NCBI GenBank assembly: GCA_965216365.1
Contig: CBDCFT010000027.1
Coordinates: forward strand, 62,001-126,000
DNA: 64,000 bases
From: CBDCFT01 sp965216365
Lineage (GTDB): Bacteria; Pseudomonadota; Gammaproteobacteria; Arenicellales; CBDCFT01
Direction: 5' to 3'
Position numbers and translations under genes: made by a program. The notes under the pieces were generated by a model. It was not told the DNA's origin. It searched no databases and was given only the letters and a program-made list of their open reading frames with translations. Of this stretch, positions 53,950 through 63,581 are shown piece after piece; positions within the stretch are counted from its first letter, which is position 1; every line of letters starts with the position of its first letter.

Positions 53950-54623
53950 GGGGCCTCGACATCGCCGGAAGGCGAATGATCACCGCAGCAGCGCTTCTGG
54001 TCCTTGCAGCCTGCTCGCCATCAGTTCCCGCCGAGGAGCGGTCAACAAGGACCGCTGCCGACGGCAATGCGTCCGCCGCGGGCAGCGCGGTCGCGATCTT
54101 CGCCGGCGGCTGCTTTTGGTGCATGGAGCCGCCCTTTGACAAGCTGGACGGGGTGATCGACACCACCTCCGGCTATACCGGCGGCACCACCGTCGATCCG
54201 ACCTACAAGGAGGTCACCGCCGGGGGCACGGGCCACACCGAGGCGGTCCAGGTCACCTATGATCCGTCCGAGGTGACATACCAGGAACTCCTGGACGTGT
54301 TCTGGCGCAATGTCGATCCGCTCGACGCGGGCGGCCAGTTCTGTGATCGCGGCGACTCCTACCGCACCGGCATCTTCGTCGGCGGCGAGGAGCAGCGGCA
54401 GCTGGCCGAGCAATCAAAGCAGGCGCTCTCAAAAAGCGGGCGCTTCGATGAGCCGATCGTCAGCGAGATCGTCGAGGCTGGCCCTTTCTACCCGGCCGAG
54501 GACTATCATCAGGACTACGCCGACAAGAACCCGCTTCGATATCTCCTCTATCGCACCGGCTGCGGCCGCGACAAGCGCCTCGTCGAGCTCTGGGGCGATG
54601 AGGCGGGCGGCGGCAAGCACTGA
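53946..54623 (+). CDS. msrA: Lipoprotein peptide methionine (S)-sulfoxide reductase
   Basis: This 225-residue protein starts at the ATG at 53946, overlapping the msrB stop. It has a lipobox (LVLAACSPS near residue 22) and an MsrA domain with the catalytic GCFWCMEPPFD, GYTGGTTVDPTYKEV, and HTEAVQVTYDP. It reduces Met-S-sulfoxide. The lipid anchor puts it in the envelope, where with MsrB it could repair both sulfoxide forms of exported Met-rich proteins. It is convergent with the DUF2478 gene, ending 3 bases before it. Confidence 0.93.
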   Translation: MRGLDIAGRRMITAAALLVLAACSPSVPAEERSTRTAADGNASAAGSAVAIFAGGCFWCMEPPFDKLDGVIDTTSGYTGGTTVDPTYKEVTAGGTGHTEAVQVTYDPSEVTYQELLDVFWRNVDPLDAGGQFCDRGDSYRTGIFVGGEEQRQLAEQSKQALSKSGRFDEPIVSEIVEAGPFYPAEDYHQDYADKNPLRYLLYRTGCGRDKRLVELWGDEAGGGKH

Positions 54624-54625
54624 CC

Positions 54626-55204
54626 TCAGGCGGCTTGACCGGACGCGCCCCCATCGCCGATCGCCTGATAGCACCAAGCGGCAATCTTTTCGGAGTCGGC
54701 GGGCAGGTCGTCGGCAAACGCGCCGCCAAAGGCCTGCCAGGCCTCCGCATAAGAACCGCGGACGGCCACCAGCACCGGAATGCCCTTGTCGAAGGCCTTC
54801 TCGATCACCGTGCGAAATCCCTGGCCTTCGGATTCAGCCTTGCCGAACCGGTTCAGCAAAAGCATGTCCACCCCAAGATCGAGTTCCGCCAGGAGCGAGC
54901 CGCAAAGATCGGCCAACGCTCGCGGATCGAGCCGGCATCCTCTCGAGCCGGGACCGAGCGGTTGCGTAATGCAAGACGTCCGGCCATCGGCAATGTTCTC
55001 CAGATGGACAAGCGCGCAACAGCTATCACCGTCTTCAATTTCCCGCTGCACATAACCCGCGACATGAACTCCGTTCGCCCTCAACTCTCGTGCGACCGCT
55101 TCCAAAAGCGCATCGACCGGTTCACGATCGGCGAAGCGAACCACGCCGAGCGGGTTCGTGTTTTGGCCACCGGCGACCTCAAGCGTTGTATGGGTGTCAT
55201 TCAT
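54626..55204 (-). CDS. DUF2478-family protein
   Basis: This 192-residue soluble protein has GVVRFADREPVDALLEAVAREL near the N-terminus, a conserved LGPGSRGCRLDPRALADLCG segment and VDMLLLNRFGKAESEGQGFR in the middle, fitting DUF2478. Such genes often lie near molybdenum-enzyme or transport genes, and the fold suggests a nucleotide-binding relative of MobB-like proteins. The substrate is unknown. It is convergent with msrA. Confidence 0.75.
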   Translation of the reverse strand: MNDTHTTLEVAGGQNTNPLGVVRFADREPVDALLEAVARELRANGVHVAGYVQREIEDGDSCCALVHLENIADGRTSCITQPLGPGSRGCRLDPRALADLCGSLLAELDLGVDMLLLNRFGKAESEGQGFRTVIEKAFDKGIPVLVAVRGSYAEAWQAFGGAFADDLPADSEKIAAWCYQAIGDGGASGQAA

Positions 55205-55593
55205 TGAATGCGCTCTCGGGATTGGTGTTTGTCAGGAGATGCTTGCAAGACCGTTTGCCTCAAGCCGTTGCGACACACATGAAAGATCATACTCTTCATC
55301 ACTCACGCCGAACAAGCAGTCGACGGACAACAATCCCAGGCGTATGAAGCGTGGCTCCATGGCGAAAATGGCGCTCGGCATTTCCCTACCGCTATCTTCT
55401 GCCAACCCAACTGTCGAATGACCGATTTTCTCGATGGTCATTGCCGGCTGTCCGGTCTCACCGAGGAGCCGTTTCGCCTCAAGGCGAGCAAGCTCCGGCG
55501 TCCAATGGGCACCATGCCGACCGATCGTAATCCAACGTTGGCGGGGGAGAGGGTTGGAACAGGTCGATACCCAGGACGAACGGCATAACTGCC
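55205..55593. other. 389-base gap without a supported gene
   Basis: A small inverted repeat AATGACC / GGTCATT lies at 55417-55442. Short open frames on both strands lack ribosome sites and family features. A decayed gene is possible. Confidence 0.35.
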
Positions 55594-56580
55594 TTATTCT
55601 GCTTGCGCGTAGAAACTGCTGTCGATGGCGGCGGAATAGTCATCGAGCGCGCGCTCGATTTCGCCCTGCTCCGCAAAGAAATCCGCGACCTCCTTAACGA
55701 AGGTCTGGACTCCGCCTAGCAACCAAGGGGCGGTAAGCTGGTCGTCACGGGTGTAGAAATCGAAGAGAGAGAGCACGATGTTGGACTGCTTGAGGTCGAG
55801 CCCCGCGGCCTCCGCGATCACCGATTGGGCTTGATCGGGATTGTCTTCGAGATACGCGGCCGCGCGGTCGGTCACCTTGAGGAACTGCGTGACAAGCTCG
55901 GGATGGTTGGCGGCGAAGTCTTCGGTGACGGCCACCACGTCGAACGCGCGAATGCCGAGGCGCTCCTGCTCATAGGCGCTCAAAAGCTCCCAGCCATGGC
56001 CCTTCATGCGGCGAAGCGGGCCGCCCCAAGAGCAGCCCATGGCGAGCTCGCCCTTGACGAATGCGTCGCTGATCGCCTGCGGCGACATGTCGACGATGTC
56101 GACCTTGCTCACGTCGACTCCGAGGAAGGTCAGGCTCTTCAGCATCTTGTAATGGGTGACGGTGTTCAGCGGCACGCCGACCTTTCGGCCTTCCAACTCA
56201 TGGGCGTTGGCGCGGTCGATCGCTTCTTTCTTGTAGATCACGCAATTGTCGTTCTCGGCATAGGAGACGGCGACGCCGACCGCCTTGATCGCAGCCCCCT
56301 TGGTGACGGCGAGCGCGAAGGGGACGACGCCCATGGAATAGGCGATGTCGATATCGCCTGCGACCATCGCCTCGGCCATGGCGACCCCGGTCTCGAAGGC
56401 CTGCCATTCGAACGGCACGCCGAGTTCCTGATCGTACCATTTTTCCGCCTGGGCGACCTGATTGGCGGTCGGCCATTCCGCAAAGTAGGCGACCTTGATC
56501 GTTTCGGGGTCTTGCGCCAGGGCCGGCTGCATGAAGGCGGTCACCGCCAACGACAAGAGTGTTCCGGTCAATCGGTTCAT
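55594..56580 (-). CDS. tauA: TauA-like taurine ABC transporter substrate-binding protein
   Basis: This 328-residue protein starts at the ATG at 56580 with a signal peptide (TGTLLSLAVTAFMQPALAQ). The fold is the SsuA/TauA periplasmic binding type: IKVAYFAEWPTANQVAQAE, DIAYSMGVVPFALAVTKGA and KVGVPLNTVTHYKMLKSL. It should capture taurine or a related sulfonate. No tauB or tauC follows in the window, so the rest of the ABC transporter is absent or lies elsewhere. It stands downstream of uspA and the TRAP genes. Confidence 0.82.
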   Translation of the reverse strand: MNRLTGTLLSLAVTAFMQPALAQDPETIKVAYFAEWPTANQVAQAEKWYDQELGVPFEWQAFETGVAMAEAMVAGDIDIAYSMGVVPFALAVTKGAAIKAVGVAVSYAENDNCVIYKKEAIDRANAHELEGRKVGVPLNTVTHYKMLKSLTFLGVDVSKVDIVDMSPQAISDAFVKGELAMGCSWGGPLRRMKGHGWELLSAYEQERLGIRAFDVVAVTEDFAANHPELVTQFLKVTDRAAAYLEDNPDQAQSVIAEAAGLDLKQSNIVLSLFDFYTRDDQLTAPWLLGGVQTFVKEVADFFAEQGEIERALDDYSAAIDSSFYAQAE

Positions 56581-56608
56581 CGAAAAATCCTCGCTGAAGC
56601 GGGCGCGG

Positions 56609-57103
56609 TCAGTCTGCCTCCGCAAGAGGCACGATCAAGGTCGGGATATGGGAGCGCCGGAGGACGCTCTTGGCAACCGAGCCGAGAAAAGTGTGGCTGA
56701 CGCCGCGCTCGTGGGAGCCCATGACGATCAGATCGCAATGATGCTTTCGGCTCGCCGTCAGGATCTCCTCCGCCGGGTAGCTCTCGCAGACGTTGACCGA
56801 CTTGATCTTTGATCGAACCCTCTTGTCCTCGTCGTTCTGTGCGGCCCAGAAGGCATCCTGCTTTTCATCCAGCAGCTTTTTCGCGCGATCGATCCGGAGA
56901 TCCAGCATGTCGTGACGCGCCTTGCTGTCCTGAACATAGACCTGGAGCGCGAAGGCCGCGTCGTCCGACAATCGCTCCAGCACGTGCAGGAGATGCAGGT
57001 CTGCGCCGGTCAGCTTCGCAAGATAGGCGGCATAGCCAAAGGCGATGTGCGAATTATGCGATAGATCCGTCGAATACAGGATGTTGTTGATTGCGTGCTG
57101 CAT
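56609..57103 (-). CDS. uspA: Universal stress protein (UspA family)
   Basis: This 164-residue protein has the Usp fold: NNILYSTDLSHNSHIAFGYA at the N-terminus and the ATP-type loop LIVMGSHERGVSHTFLGSVA near residue 130, followed by LIVPLAEAD. uspA genes sit in taurine clusters with TRAP transporters in alphaproteobacteria such as Rhodobacter. A GGAG site precedes the ATG. It follows the TRAP large subunit by about 60 bases. Confidence 0.88.
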   Translation of the reverse strand: MQHAINNILYSTDLSHNSHIAFGYAAYLAKLTGADLHLLHVLERLSDDAAFALQVYVQDSKARHDMLDLRIDRAKKLLDEKQDAFWAAQNDEDKRVRSKIKSVNVCESYPAEEILTASRKHHCDLIVMGSHERGVSHTFLGSVAKSVLRRSHIPTLIVPLAEAD

Positions 57104-57163
57104 GCCCTCACTCCTTTCAAGTTAAGGCAGCTCAAGTTAAGGCAGCCGGCCCTGCCGGTCCGG

Positions 57164-58504
57164 TTAGTAGCCGAACAGACTCGGTAACCAGAGCGTCAGT
57201 TGGGGGAAGAAGGCGATCAGGAAAATGGCGATCACGTTGACCAGGGTGAACGGCACGATCCGGGTGAAGATCTCCTCGATCGTGGCGTTGGAAACACCCG
57301 AAGCGATGAAGATATTCTCGCCAAGCGGCGGGGTCTGAAAACCGACGGCGAGCGCGCAGACCACGACGATGCCGAAATGGGTGGGATCGATGCCGAGATT
57401 GTAGCCGATCGGCAGGAGCACCGGCGTCAGGATCAGGATGGTCGCGAGCGTCTCCATGAACATGCCGACGAACAGCAGGAACAGGATGATGATCGCCCAG
57501 AGGATGTAGAGGTTCTCGGTGGCGCTCAGCATCCCCTCGGCGATGATCGCGGGGATGCGGTTCTCGACCAAAAGGCGGCCGAACACGGTCGCGGTGAACA
57601 GGATCAGGAGCACGCGGCCCGTGAGCCAGGTGGTGGTGGTGAGGCAGTGGCTGAGCGCTTCCCACTTGAGCTCGCGGTGAATGACGACGCCGACAAAGAG
57701 GGTGTAGAAGATGGCGACGATCGCGGCTTCGGTCGGGGTGAAGTAGCCGGTGTAGATTCCGCCGAGGATCACCAGCGGCGCTAACAAGGACCAGAAGCCG
57801 CGCCCGAGCGCCGTGCCGATGGTTGCGGCGGACCAGCCCTCGTCGGCGCCGTGATAGCCGCGCTTCTTGCAGAGGAAGTAGTTCATGATCAGAAGACTGC
57901 CAGCCATCAGCAGACCGGGGATCACGCCGGCGACGAACAGTTTCGGGATCGAGACAGATTGGAAAACACCGAATTTCTCGACGGCCTCCGGCGGCGCCTG
58001 CAGACCGAGAGCGGCGATGCCGAAAATGACCATCGGAATCGAGGGTGGAATGATGATGCCGAGGCTGCCGGCGGAGGCGGTAACGGCAGAGGCGTAGCTC
58101 CGGTCATAGCCGTTGTTGACCATGGCCGGGATCATCAGGAGGCCCACGGCGGCGGTGGTTGCGGGGCCGGAGCCGGAGATCGCGCCGAAGAAAAGGCAGG
58201 CAAAGACGGTCGCGGCGCCGATGCCGCCGGTGAAGGGGCCGGCGAAGCTCTCGGCGAGCGCCACCAGGCGTTTCGAGATACCGGCGGCCTCCATCAAGGC
58301 GCCGGCCAGGATGAAGGCGGGCAGCGCCATCAGCGGAAAGGAACCGACCGAGGTGAACGCGATCTGCACGAACTTGATCGGGTTCTCGCCGAGATAAAGG
58401 AAGGAAGCGAGCGCGGCGATGCCGAGCGCCACCGTGATGGGCGCTCCGATCAAGAGCAGGACGAGAAAGGCGCCGAACAGAATGTAGACGACGGTGCTTT
58501 CCAT
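57164..58504 (-). CDS. TRAP transporter large permease (DctM type), probable taurine transporter
   Basis: This 446-residue protein has 12 or so membrane helices and the DctM signatures FLVLLLIGAPITVALGIAAL, SGSGPATTAAVGLLMIPAM and PPSIPMVIFGI. It is the ion-coupled transport subunit. It lies downstream of the small permease and receptor genes. In R. sphaeroides the comparable set is TauKLM; a taurine substrate is inferred from the neighbouring xsc. Confidence 0.9.
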   Translation of the reverse strand: MESTVVYILFGAFLVLLLIGAPITVALGIAALASFLYLGENPIKFVQIAFTSVGSFPLMALPAFILAGALMEAAGISKRLVALAESFAGPFTGGIGAATVFACLFFGAISGSGPATTAAVGLLMIPAMVNNGYDRSYASAVTASAGSLGIIIPPSIPMVIFGIAALGLQAPPEAVEKFGVFQSVSIPKLFVAGVIPGLLMAGSLLIMNYFLCKKRGYHGADEGWSAATIGTALGRGFWSLLAPLVILGGIYTGYFTPTEAAIVAIFYTLFVGVVIHRELKWEALSHCLTTTTWLTGRVLLILFTATVFGRLLVENRIPAIIAEGMLSATENLYILWAIIILFLLFVGMFMETLATILILTPVLLPIGYNLGIDPTHFGIVVVCALAVGFQTPPLGENIFIASGVSNATIEEIFTRIVPFTLVNVIAIFLIAFFPQLTLWLPSLFGY

Positions 58505-58568
58505 GATCTGGTTTCCCCCCGAGCTTGAAAAAGGCCCGTTGTTTTCCCGTTTGCTTTATTGTCGCCGG

Positions 58569-59096
58569 CTACTTGGCTTCTTCGATGACTTGGTCGAGTT
58601 CCTCCTGATCAGGATCGCGGACGTCGATGCCCTTGACCCAGCGGAGGTAGTTCACCTGGATGATCCGGACGGTCATCAGCGCAAACGCGATCGGCAGGAT
58701 CATGTAGAAATATTTCATCGGAACGCCGAGCGTCTGTGATTTCCAAAAGAGGTTCATCTTGAAGAACACGAAGTCGATACTGAGCCAGACGAAGTAAATA
58801 TTGAAGAGAACCCAGAACAGATCAGCGACAGTCTCCGAGACTTTCGCGACCATCTTCGGGAACGGTTTGAACTGCACGGTCACGCGGTTGTGGGCGGACA
58901 ATCTGGCGGCATAGCTCGCCCCAAAGAAAACGAACCAGACGAACATGTAGGTGGAGAGTTCTTCGATCCAGGAGATCGAGTGGCCAAACAGTTCACGCGA
59001 CACGATCTGCGCGAACAAAAGCGTCACGAACGTCGCAAGGAGGAAGCGGCAGACATAACTCTCGATGTTCTCGAAGATATGCTTGAGAATGGCCAT
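58569..59096 (-). CDS. TRAP transporter small permease (DctQ type)
   Basis: This 175-residue protein has four membrane helices (AILKHIFENIESYVCRFLLA at the start, WIEELSTYMFVWFVFFGAS in the middle), typical of DctQ. It is encoded directly upstream of the large permease on the same strand, with a strong GGAGG site. It forms the membrane complex with DctM. Confidence 0.9.
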   Translation of the reverse strand: MAILKHIFENIESYVCRFLLATFVTLLFAQIVSRELFGHSISWIEELSTYMFVWFVFFGASYAARLSAHNRVTVQFKPFPKMVAKVSETVADLFWVLFNIYFVWLSIDFVFFKMNLFWKSQTLGVPMKYFYMILPIAFALMTVRIIQVNYLRWVKGIDVRDPDQEELDQVIEEAK

Positions 59097-59265
59097 CCGC
59101 CCCTCCTTTTTTCTTTAACTTGCCCGGACGACTGCCGGGTGGCTTGGGTGTCCGGCCCAATTCAGCCGGACACCATCTTGTCACTCACATACGGTTCACC
59201 TCGGAAAACCTGGCCGCAAACCTGACATCCAAGCGACTGCGATCCGAGTCCATGAGGTGATCATA

Positions 59266-60264
59266 TCACCGGCCGAGGAGGGCCATGGCTGCGTCGAGCT
59301 TTTCCTTGCCGCCGATGCTGTCATAGAACTTCGGCCAGACGGCTTCGGTCGCCTTGGCGATCCAGTCGGTCTCATCGGGATCGATGATTTCCATGCCCTT
59401 GGCGACCAGGTCCTCCTTGATCGAGGCTTCGGAGTCGCGAAGGAACTGGGCGCTGTGCTCGGTCGCAGCCTGCCCCGCGGCGAGCACCGCTTCCTGGGTG
59501 GCGGGATCGAGGCTCTGGAACACGCCCTCGCTGACGACCAGGGGCTCGATCGAGAACACGTAGCAGATGTCGGTGACGTATTTCTGAACCTCGTAGAACT
59601 TCATCGAATGCACGGTGAGGTAAGGATTGTCCTGACCGTCGACCACGCCCTGCTGAAGGGCGGTGAATGTCTCGGACCAGGCCATCGGCGTCGGATTGAT
59701 GCCCCAGGCATTGTAGCTGTCGATCATGATCTCGTTCTTCGGCACCCGGATCACCAGGCCCTGCAGATCATCGAGAGTCTCGACCGGTTTCTTGGAATTG
59801 GTGAGCACACGGCAGCCGGTATAGGTCCAGCCGATGATGCGCACGCCGGCATCGCGAATGGTGTTGTCGATCAGCTCCTGGCCGACCTCGCTGTTGATCA
59901 GCTTTTCGGCATCATCGACGCCCTGGATGACGTAAGGCAGGGTGAAGATGCCGACGGTCGGCGAGAACGGCGTGATGTTGTTGATCGCCAGGATGGACAT
60001 GTCCAAGAGGCCCATGGAGGCGTCGTTGACCGTGTTCTGCTCGCTGCCGAGCTGGCCGTTCAGGAACAGCTCCGCGGTGTAGGCGCCATCGGTGCGGGCT
60101 TCGAGTTCCTCGACGAATTTCTTGCCGAGCTCATGCTGGGCGGAGCCCGCGGCATCGCCAACCGCGACCCGGAAACTGGTCTGAGCGGAAGCGTCCAGCG
60201 TAACGCCAAGAAGTGCTGTCAAGGCGATCGCCGCCCCGCCGATGAGTTTCTGATGGAAATGCAT
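59266..60264 (-). CDS. TRAP transporter substrate receptor (DctP type)
   Basis: This 332-residue protein starts at the ATG at 60264 with an AAGGAGG site and a signal peptide (LIGGAAIALTALLGVTLDASA). DctP features include SAQHELGKKFVEELEART, the substrate-Arg region GLVIRVPKNEIMIDSY and QQGVVDGQDNPY. It binds the solute, likely taurine, in the periplasm and delivers it to DctQM. It is the first of the three TRAP genes. Confidence 0.9.
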   Translation of the reverse strand: MHFHQKLIGGAAIALTALLGVTLDASAQTSFRVAVGDAAGSAQHELGKKFVEELEARTDGAYTAELFLNGQLGSEQNTVNDASMGLLDMSILAINNITPFSPTVGIFTLPYVIQGVDDAEKLINSEVGQELIDNTIRDAGVRIIGWTYTGCRVLTNSKKPVETLDDLQGLVIRVPKNEIMIDSYNAWGINPTPMAWSETFTALQQGVVDGQDNPYLTVHSMKFYEVQKYVTDICYVFSIEPLVVSEGVFQSLDPATQEAVLAAGQAATEHSAQFLRDSEASIKEDLVAKGMEIIDPDETDWIAKATEAVWPKFYDSIGGKEKLDAAMALLGR

Positions 60265-60474
60265 GCGTTGCCTCCTTTGGTTGCGAACGTGCCGCAGGAT
60301 CACCAGCTCTTGCGGCGCTGACGTTTTGTCTCCTGTCCGGATGGATCGGCCCTGTCGCCGCCCAGCGGATCGCGTGCACCTGACGCCTGTTCTTATTCAC
60401 ATAGCTTTACAGCGCTTCGAGCCCAGCCCATAGGACCAGAATAAGCCATTGATGGAACCAGACTTTGCGCCACC

Positions 60475-61524
60475 TCATCCGACACTCCCTCTGAGCAGCG
60501 CAATACCGGCGAGGATCAGGACGCCGATGAAAATCGTCTCGGCGAGGATCAGCGTGATCGCTTGGCCGCCGACATCGAAGATGCGTTTCAGCGAGGATTT
60601 CATGCCGACCGCCGAGATCGCGATCAGCAGCGCCCAGCGCGACGCGTCGCCAGCCAGCTTCGATACCGCCTCGGGGATCAGCCCGATCGAGTTGATCGCG
60701 GCGAGCACGAGAAAGCCGACGACGAAGGCAGGCAGCAGCGGCGGTCTTTTCGCGCCGGCATCGGCTTCGATCGGCAGCGACCGGATGATCAGCGCGAAAG
60801 CCAGCACCACGGGGGCGAGCATGGTGACGCGGATCAGCTTCACCAGGGTCGCGGTGTCACCCGCTTCCTGCGACACGGAAAAACCGGCGCCAACCACCTG
60901 GGCGACGTCGTGGATGGTGCCGCCGATGAAGATGCCGATCTCCCGGTCGTCAAGCCCGAACTGCTGCGCGATGATCGGATAGATCACCATGGCGATGGTG
61001 CTGAGCACGGTGACGCCCATGACGGTAAAGAGGAGATTGCGCTCGGAATGCTCGTTCTTCGGCAGCACCGCGGCTATCGCCATGGCGGCCGACGCCCCGC
61101 AGATCGCGACCGAACCGCCGGTGAGCAGCGCCAGCCGCCAGCCGCGTCCGAGCAGCTTCGCACCGAGAAGACCGAACAGGATGGTGGCGATGACGGCGCC
61201 GATGATCAGCGCGATGGTCGCCAAACCCAAATCCATCAGCAGACCGGCGCTGATGCGCATGCCGAGTAGCGCCACGCCAAGCCGCAGCACGGTCTTCGCG
61301 GTGAAGTCGATGCCCGGCACACACCGCCCTTCCTCGGCCAGGAAGTGAAAGGCGATGCCGAGCAGAAGCGCCATCAGCATCGCCGGCACGCCGTAGTGAT
61401 CGGACAGAAACTGCGCGGTGATCGCGACCACCGCCGCGACTAGAAAGCCCGGCCCGTAGCGCTGCATCCAATCACCCACGCCCTGGACGCTGATGCGGCT
61501 AGCGATGGTTTCCGTTGTCATCAT
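60475..61524 (-). CDS. YeiH-family membrane protein, putative sulfate/sulfite exporter
   Basis: This 349-residue protein has about ten membrane helices and the UPF0324/YeiH features RLGVALLGMRISAGLLMDLG, LTGGSVAICGASAAMAIAAV and GIFIGGTIHDVAQVVGAGF. It lies between xsc and the TRAP genes. Sulfonate degraders need to export sulfite or sulfate made by Xsc, and exporters are common in these clusters, so that role is inferred. Confidence 0.82.
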   Translation of the reverse strand: MMTTETIASRISVQGVGDWMQRYGPGFLVAAVVAITAQFLSDHYGVPAMLMALLLGIAFHFLAEEGRCVPGIDFTAKTVLRLGVALLGMRISAGLLMDLGLATIALIIGAVIATILFGLLGAKLLGRGWRLALLTGGSVAICGASAAMAIAAVLPKNEHSERNLLFTVMGVTVLSTIAMVIYPIIAQQFGLDDREIGIFIGGTIHDVAQVVGAGFSVSQEAGDTATLVKLIRVTMLAPVVLAFALIIRSLPIEADAGAKRPPLLPAFVVGFLVLAAINSIGLIPEAVSKLAGDASRWALLIAISAVGMKSSLKRIFDVGGQAITLILAETIFIGVLILAGIALLRGSVG

Positions 61525-61680
61525 CCTGCTCCAGGTCCGGCGCGGACTTCGGTGACTTGCCTGACACCGACGCTTGGAGCCTTGACCGGCCGGGTCAGAC
61601 GCCCGGTCCGAAAGTTACGGCGCATGCCGTCGGACCGAGCGACGCCCCCAAGTAAAGCCCGCCCCGGCTCGGGGTCAAGT

Positions 61681-63462
61681 TCAGCCTGCGTGCGCTGCAC
61701 GCCGCATGTCGGACTTGTTGATGCCGGCGACCTTGACCGGGGTCTTCATGGCGTCGCGGCGGAAGGGTTCGCCGAGCTCCTGGTTGAGGACCACCTCGAT
61801 AAAGGTGGTGACGCCGTCTTCCATCTGCTCCTTGATCGCGGTTCTGAGCGCCTCGGTCAGGCTCTCCATGGTCTCGACCTTGACGCCCTTCAGGCCGCAA
61901 GCTTCGGCGACCTTGGCGTAGTCGACGCCGACATTGAGCTCGGTGCCGACGAAGTTGTCGTCGAACCAGAGCGTGGTATTCCGTTTCTCGGCACCCCATT
62001 GATAGTTACGAAAAATCACCATGGTGATCGGCTTCCACTCATTGCGCCCGCAGGCGGTCATCTCGTTCATCGAGATGCCGAAAGCGCCGTCGCCGGCGAA
62101 CCCGACCACCGGCAGATTCGGGCGGCCGATCTTGGCGCCGAGGATCGAGGGGAGGCCGTAGCCGCAGGGGCCGAAAAGACCCGGAGCGAGATAATGGCGG
62201 CCCTCCTCGAAGGTCGGGTAGGCGTTGCCGATGGCGCAGTTATTGCCGATGTCGGAGGAGATGATCGCGTTCTCCGGCAGGGCCGCCTGGATCGCACGCC
62301 AGGCCTGACGCGGGCTCATGCGATCGGGCTCGCGGTTGCGGGCGCGCTGGTTCCAGGTGACGCCCTCGTCGTCGTCTTCGTGATCCATCGAGGACAGCTC
62401 CTGCGCCCAGCGCGACTTCGCCTGGGCGACCAGGTTCTTCCGGTCCTCACGACCGGCATCGCCGGCTGTCTCCGACAGCTGGTCGACAATTTGCTCCGCG
62501 ACCATCCGAGCATCGCCCTGGATGCCGACCGTCACTTTCTTGGTCAGACCGATGCGGTCGGCATTGATGTCGACCTGGATGAGCTTGGCGTCCTTCGGCC
62601 AGTACTCGGTCTGATAGGCAGGCAGCGACGAGAACGGGTTCAGCCTGGTGCCGAGCGCCAGCACCACGTCCGCCTTCGAGATCATCTCCATCGCCGCCTT
62701 GGAGCCGTTATAGCCGAGCGGGCCGCAGGAGAGCGGGTGGGAGCCCGGGAAGGCATCGTTGTGCTGGTAGTTGCAGCAGACCGGGGCCGACAGACGCTCT
62801 GCGAGCGCCGCAGACGCCGGAATGGCGCCCGAGAGCACCACGCCAGCACCGTTCAGGATGACAGGGAACTTGGCGGAAGACAGTAGCTTCGCGGCCTCTG
62901 CAATGGCATCAGCATCACCGCGCGGCGGTGCGATGTCGACGATCTGCGGGAGTTCGATATCGATCACCTGGGTCCAGAAGTCGCGCGGCACGTTGATCTG
63001 GGCGGGAGCACTACCGCGCTTCGCCTTCAGGATCACGCGGTTCAAAACCTCCGCCATGCGCACCGGATCGCGCACCTCCTCCTGATAGCAGACGCAGTCC
63101 TCGAACATCGCCATCTGCTTGATCTCCTGGAAGCCGCCCTGGCCGATGGTCTTGTTGGCGGCCTGGGGGGTCACGAGGAGCAGCGGGGTGTGGTTCCAGT
63201 AGGCGGTGATGATCGGGGTCACCATGTTGGTGATGCCGGGACCGTTCTGAGCGATCGCCATGGACATGCGGCCGGTGGACCGGGTGTAGCCGTCCGCGAT
63301 CATGCCGGCGTTCACCTCATGGGCGCAGTCCCAAAAGGTGATGCCCGCCTCGGGAAACAGGTCGGAAATCGGCATCATGGCCGAGCCGATGATGCCGAAG
63401 GCGTGCTCGATGCCGTGCATCTGCAGGACTTTGACGAACGCCTCTTCCGTGGTCATTTTCAT
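61681..63462 (-). CDS. xsc: Sulfoacetaldehyde acetyltransferase
   Basis: This 593-residue thiamine-diphosphate enzyme converts sulfoacetaldehyde and phosphate to acetyl phosphate and sulfite, the key step of taurine breakdown. It has FGIIGSAMMPISDLFPEAG at the N-terminus, the AIAQNGPGITNMVTPI region near residue 75 and the ThDP motif VVGFAGDGAFGISMNEMTAC near residue 455. Length matches Xsc. A GAGGAG site precedes the start at 63462. It lies between a probable taurine-dehydrogenase gene and the exporter gene. Confidence 0.95.
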   Translation of the reverse strand: MKMTTEEAFVKVLQMHGIEHAFGIIGSAMMPISDLFPEAGITFWDCAHEVNAGMIADGYTRSTGRMSMAIAQNGPGITNMVTPIITAYWNHTPLLLVTPQAANKTIGQGGFQEIKQMAMFEDCVCYQEEVRDPVRMAEVLNRVILKAKRGSAPAQINVPRDFWTQVIDIELPQIVDIAPPRGDADAIAEAAKLLSSAKFPVILNGAGVVLSGAIPASAALAERLSAPVCCNYQHNDAFPGSHPLSCGPLGYNGSKAAMEMISKADVVLALGTRLNPFSSLPAYQTEYWPKDAKLIQVDINADRIGLTKKVTVGIQGDARMVAEQIVDQLSETAGDAGREDRKNLVAQAKSRWAQELSSMDHEDDDEGVTWNQRARNREPDRMSPRQAWRAIQAALPENAIISSDIGNNCAIGNAYPTFEEGRHYLAPGLFGPCGYGLPSILGAKIGRPNLPVVGFAGDGAFGISMNEMTACGRNEWKPITMVIFRNYQWGAEKRNTTLWFDDNFVGTELNVGVDYAKVAEACGLKGVKVETMESLTEALRTAIKEQMEDGVTTFIEVVLNQELGEPFRRDAMKTPVKVAGINKSDMRRAAHAG

Positions 63463-63581
63463 TTCTTGTCACTCCTCTTGCTCGTATTTCGTCGATGGCG
63501 GCGCTCTTTTTTTACAGGCGCCCGAAAACCTGGCCGCATACCGTCAAGCCTGGCAGCGGCGGTCAAAAGTCGATGAGGTGG

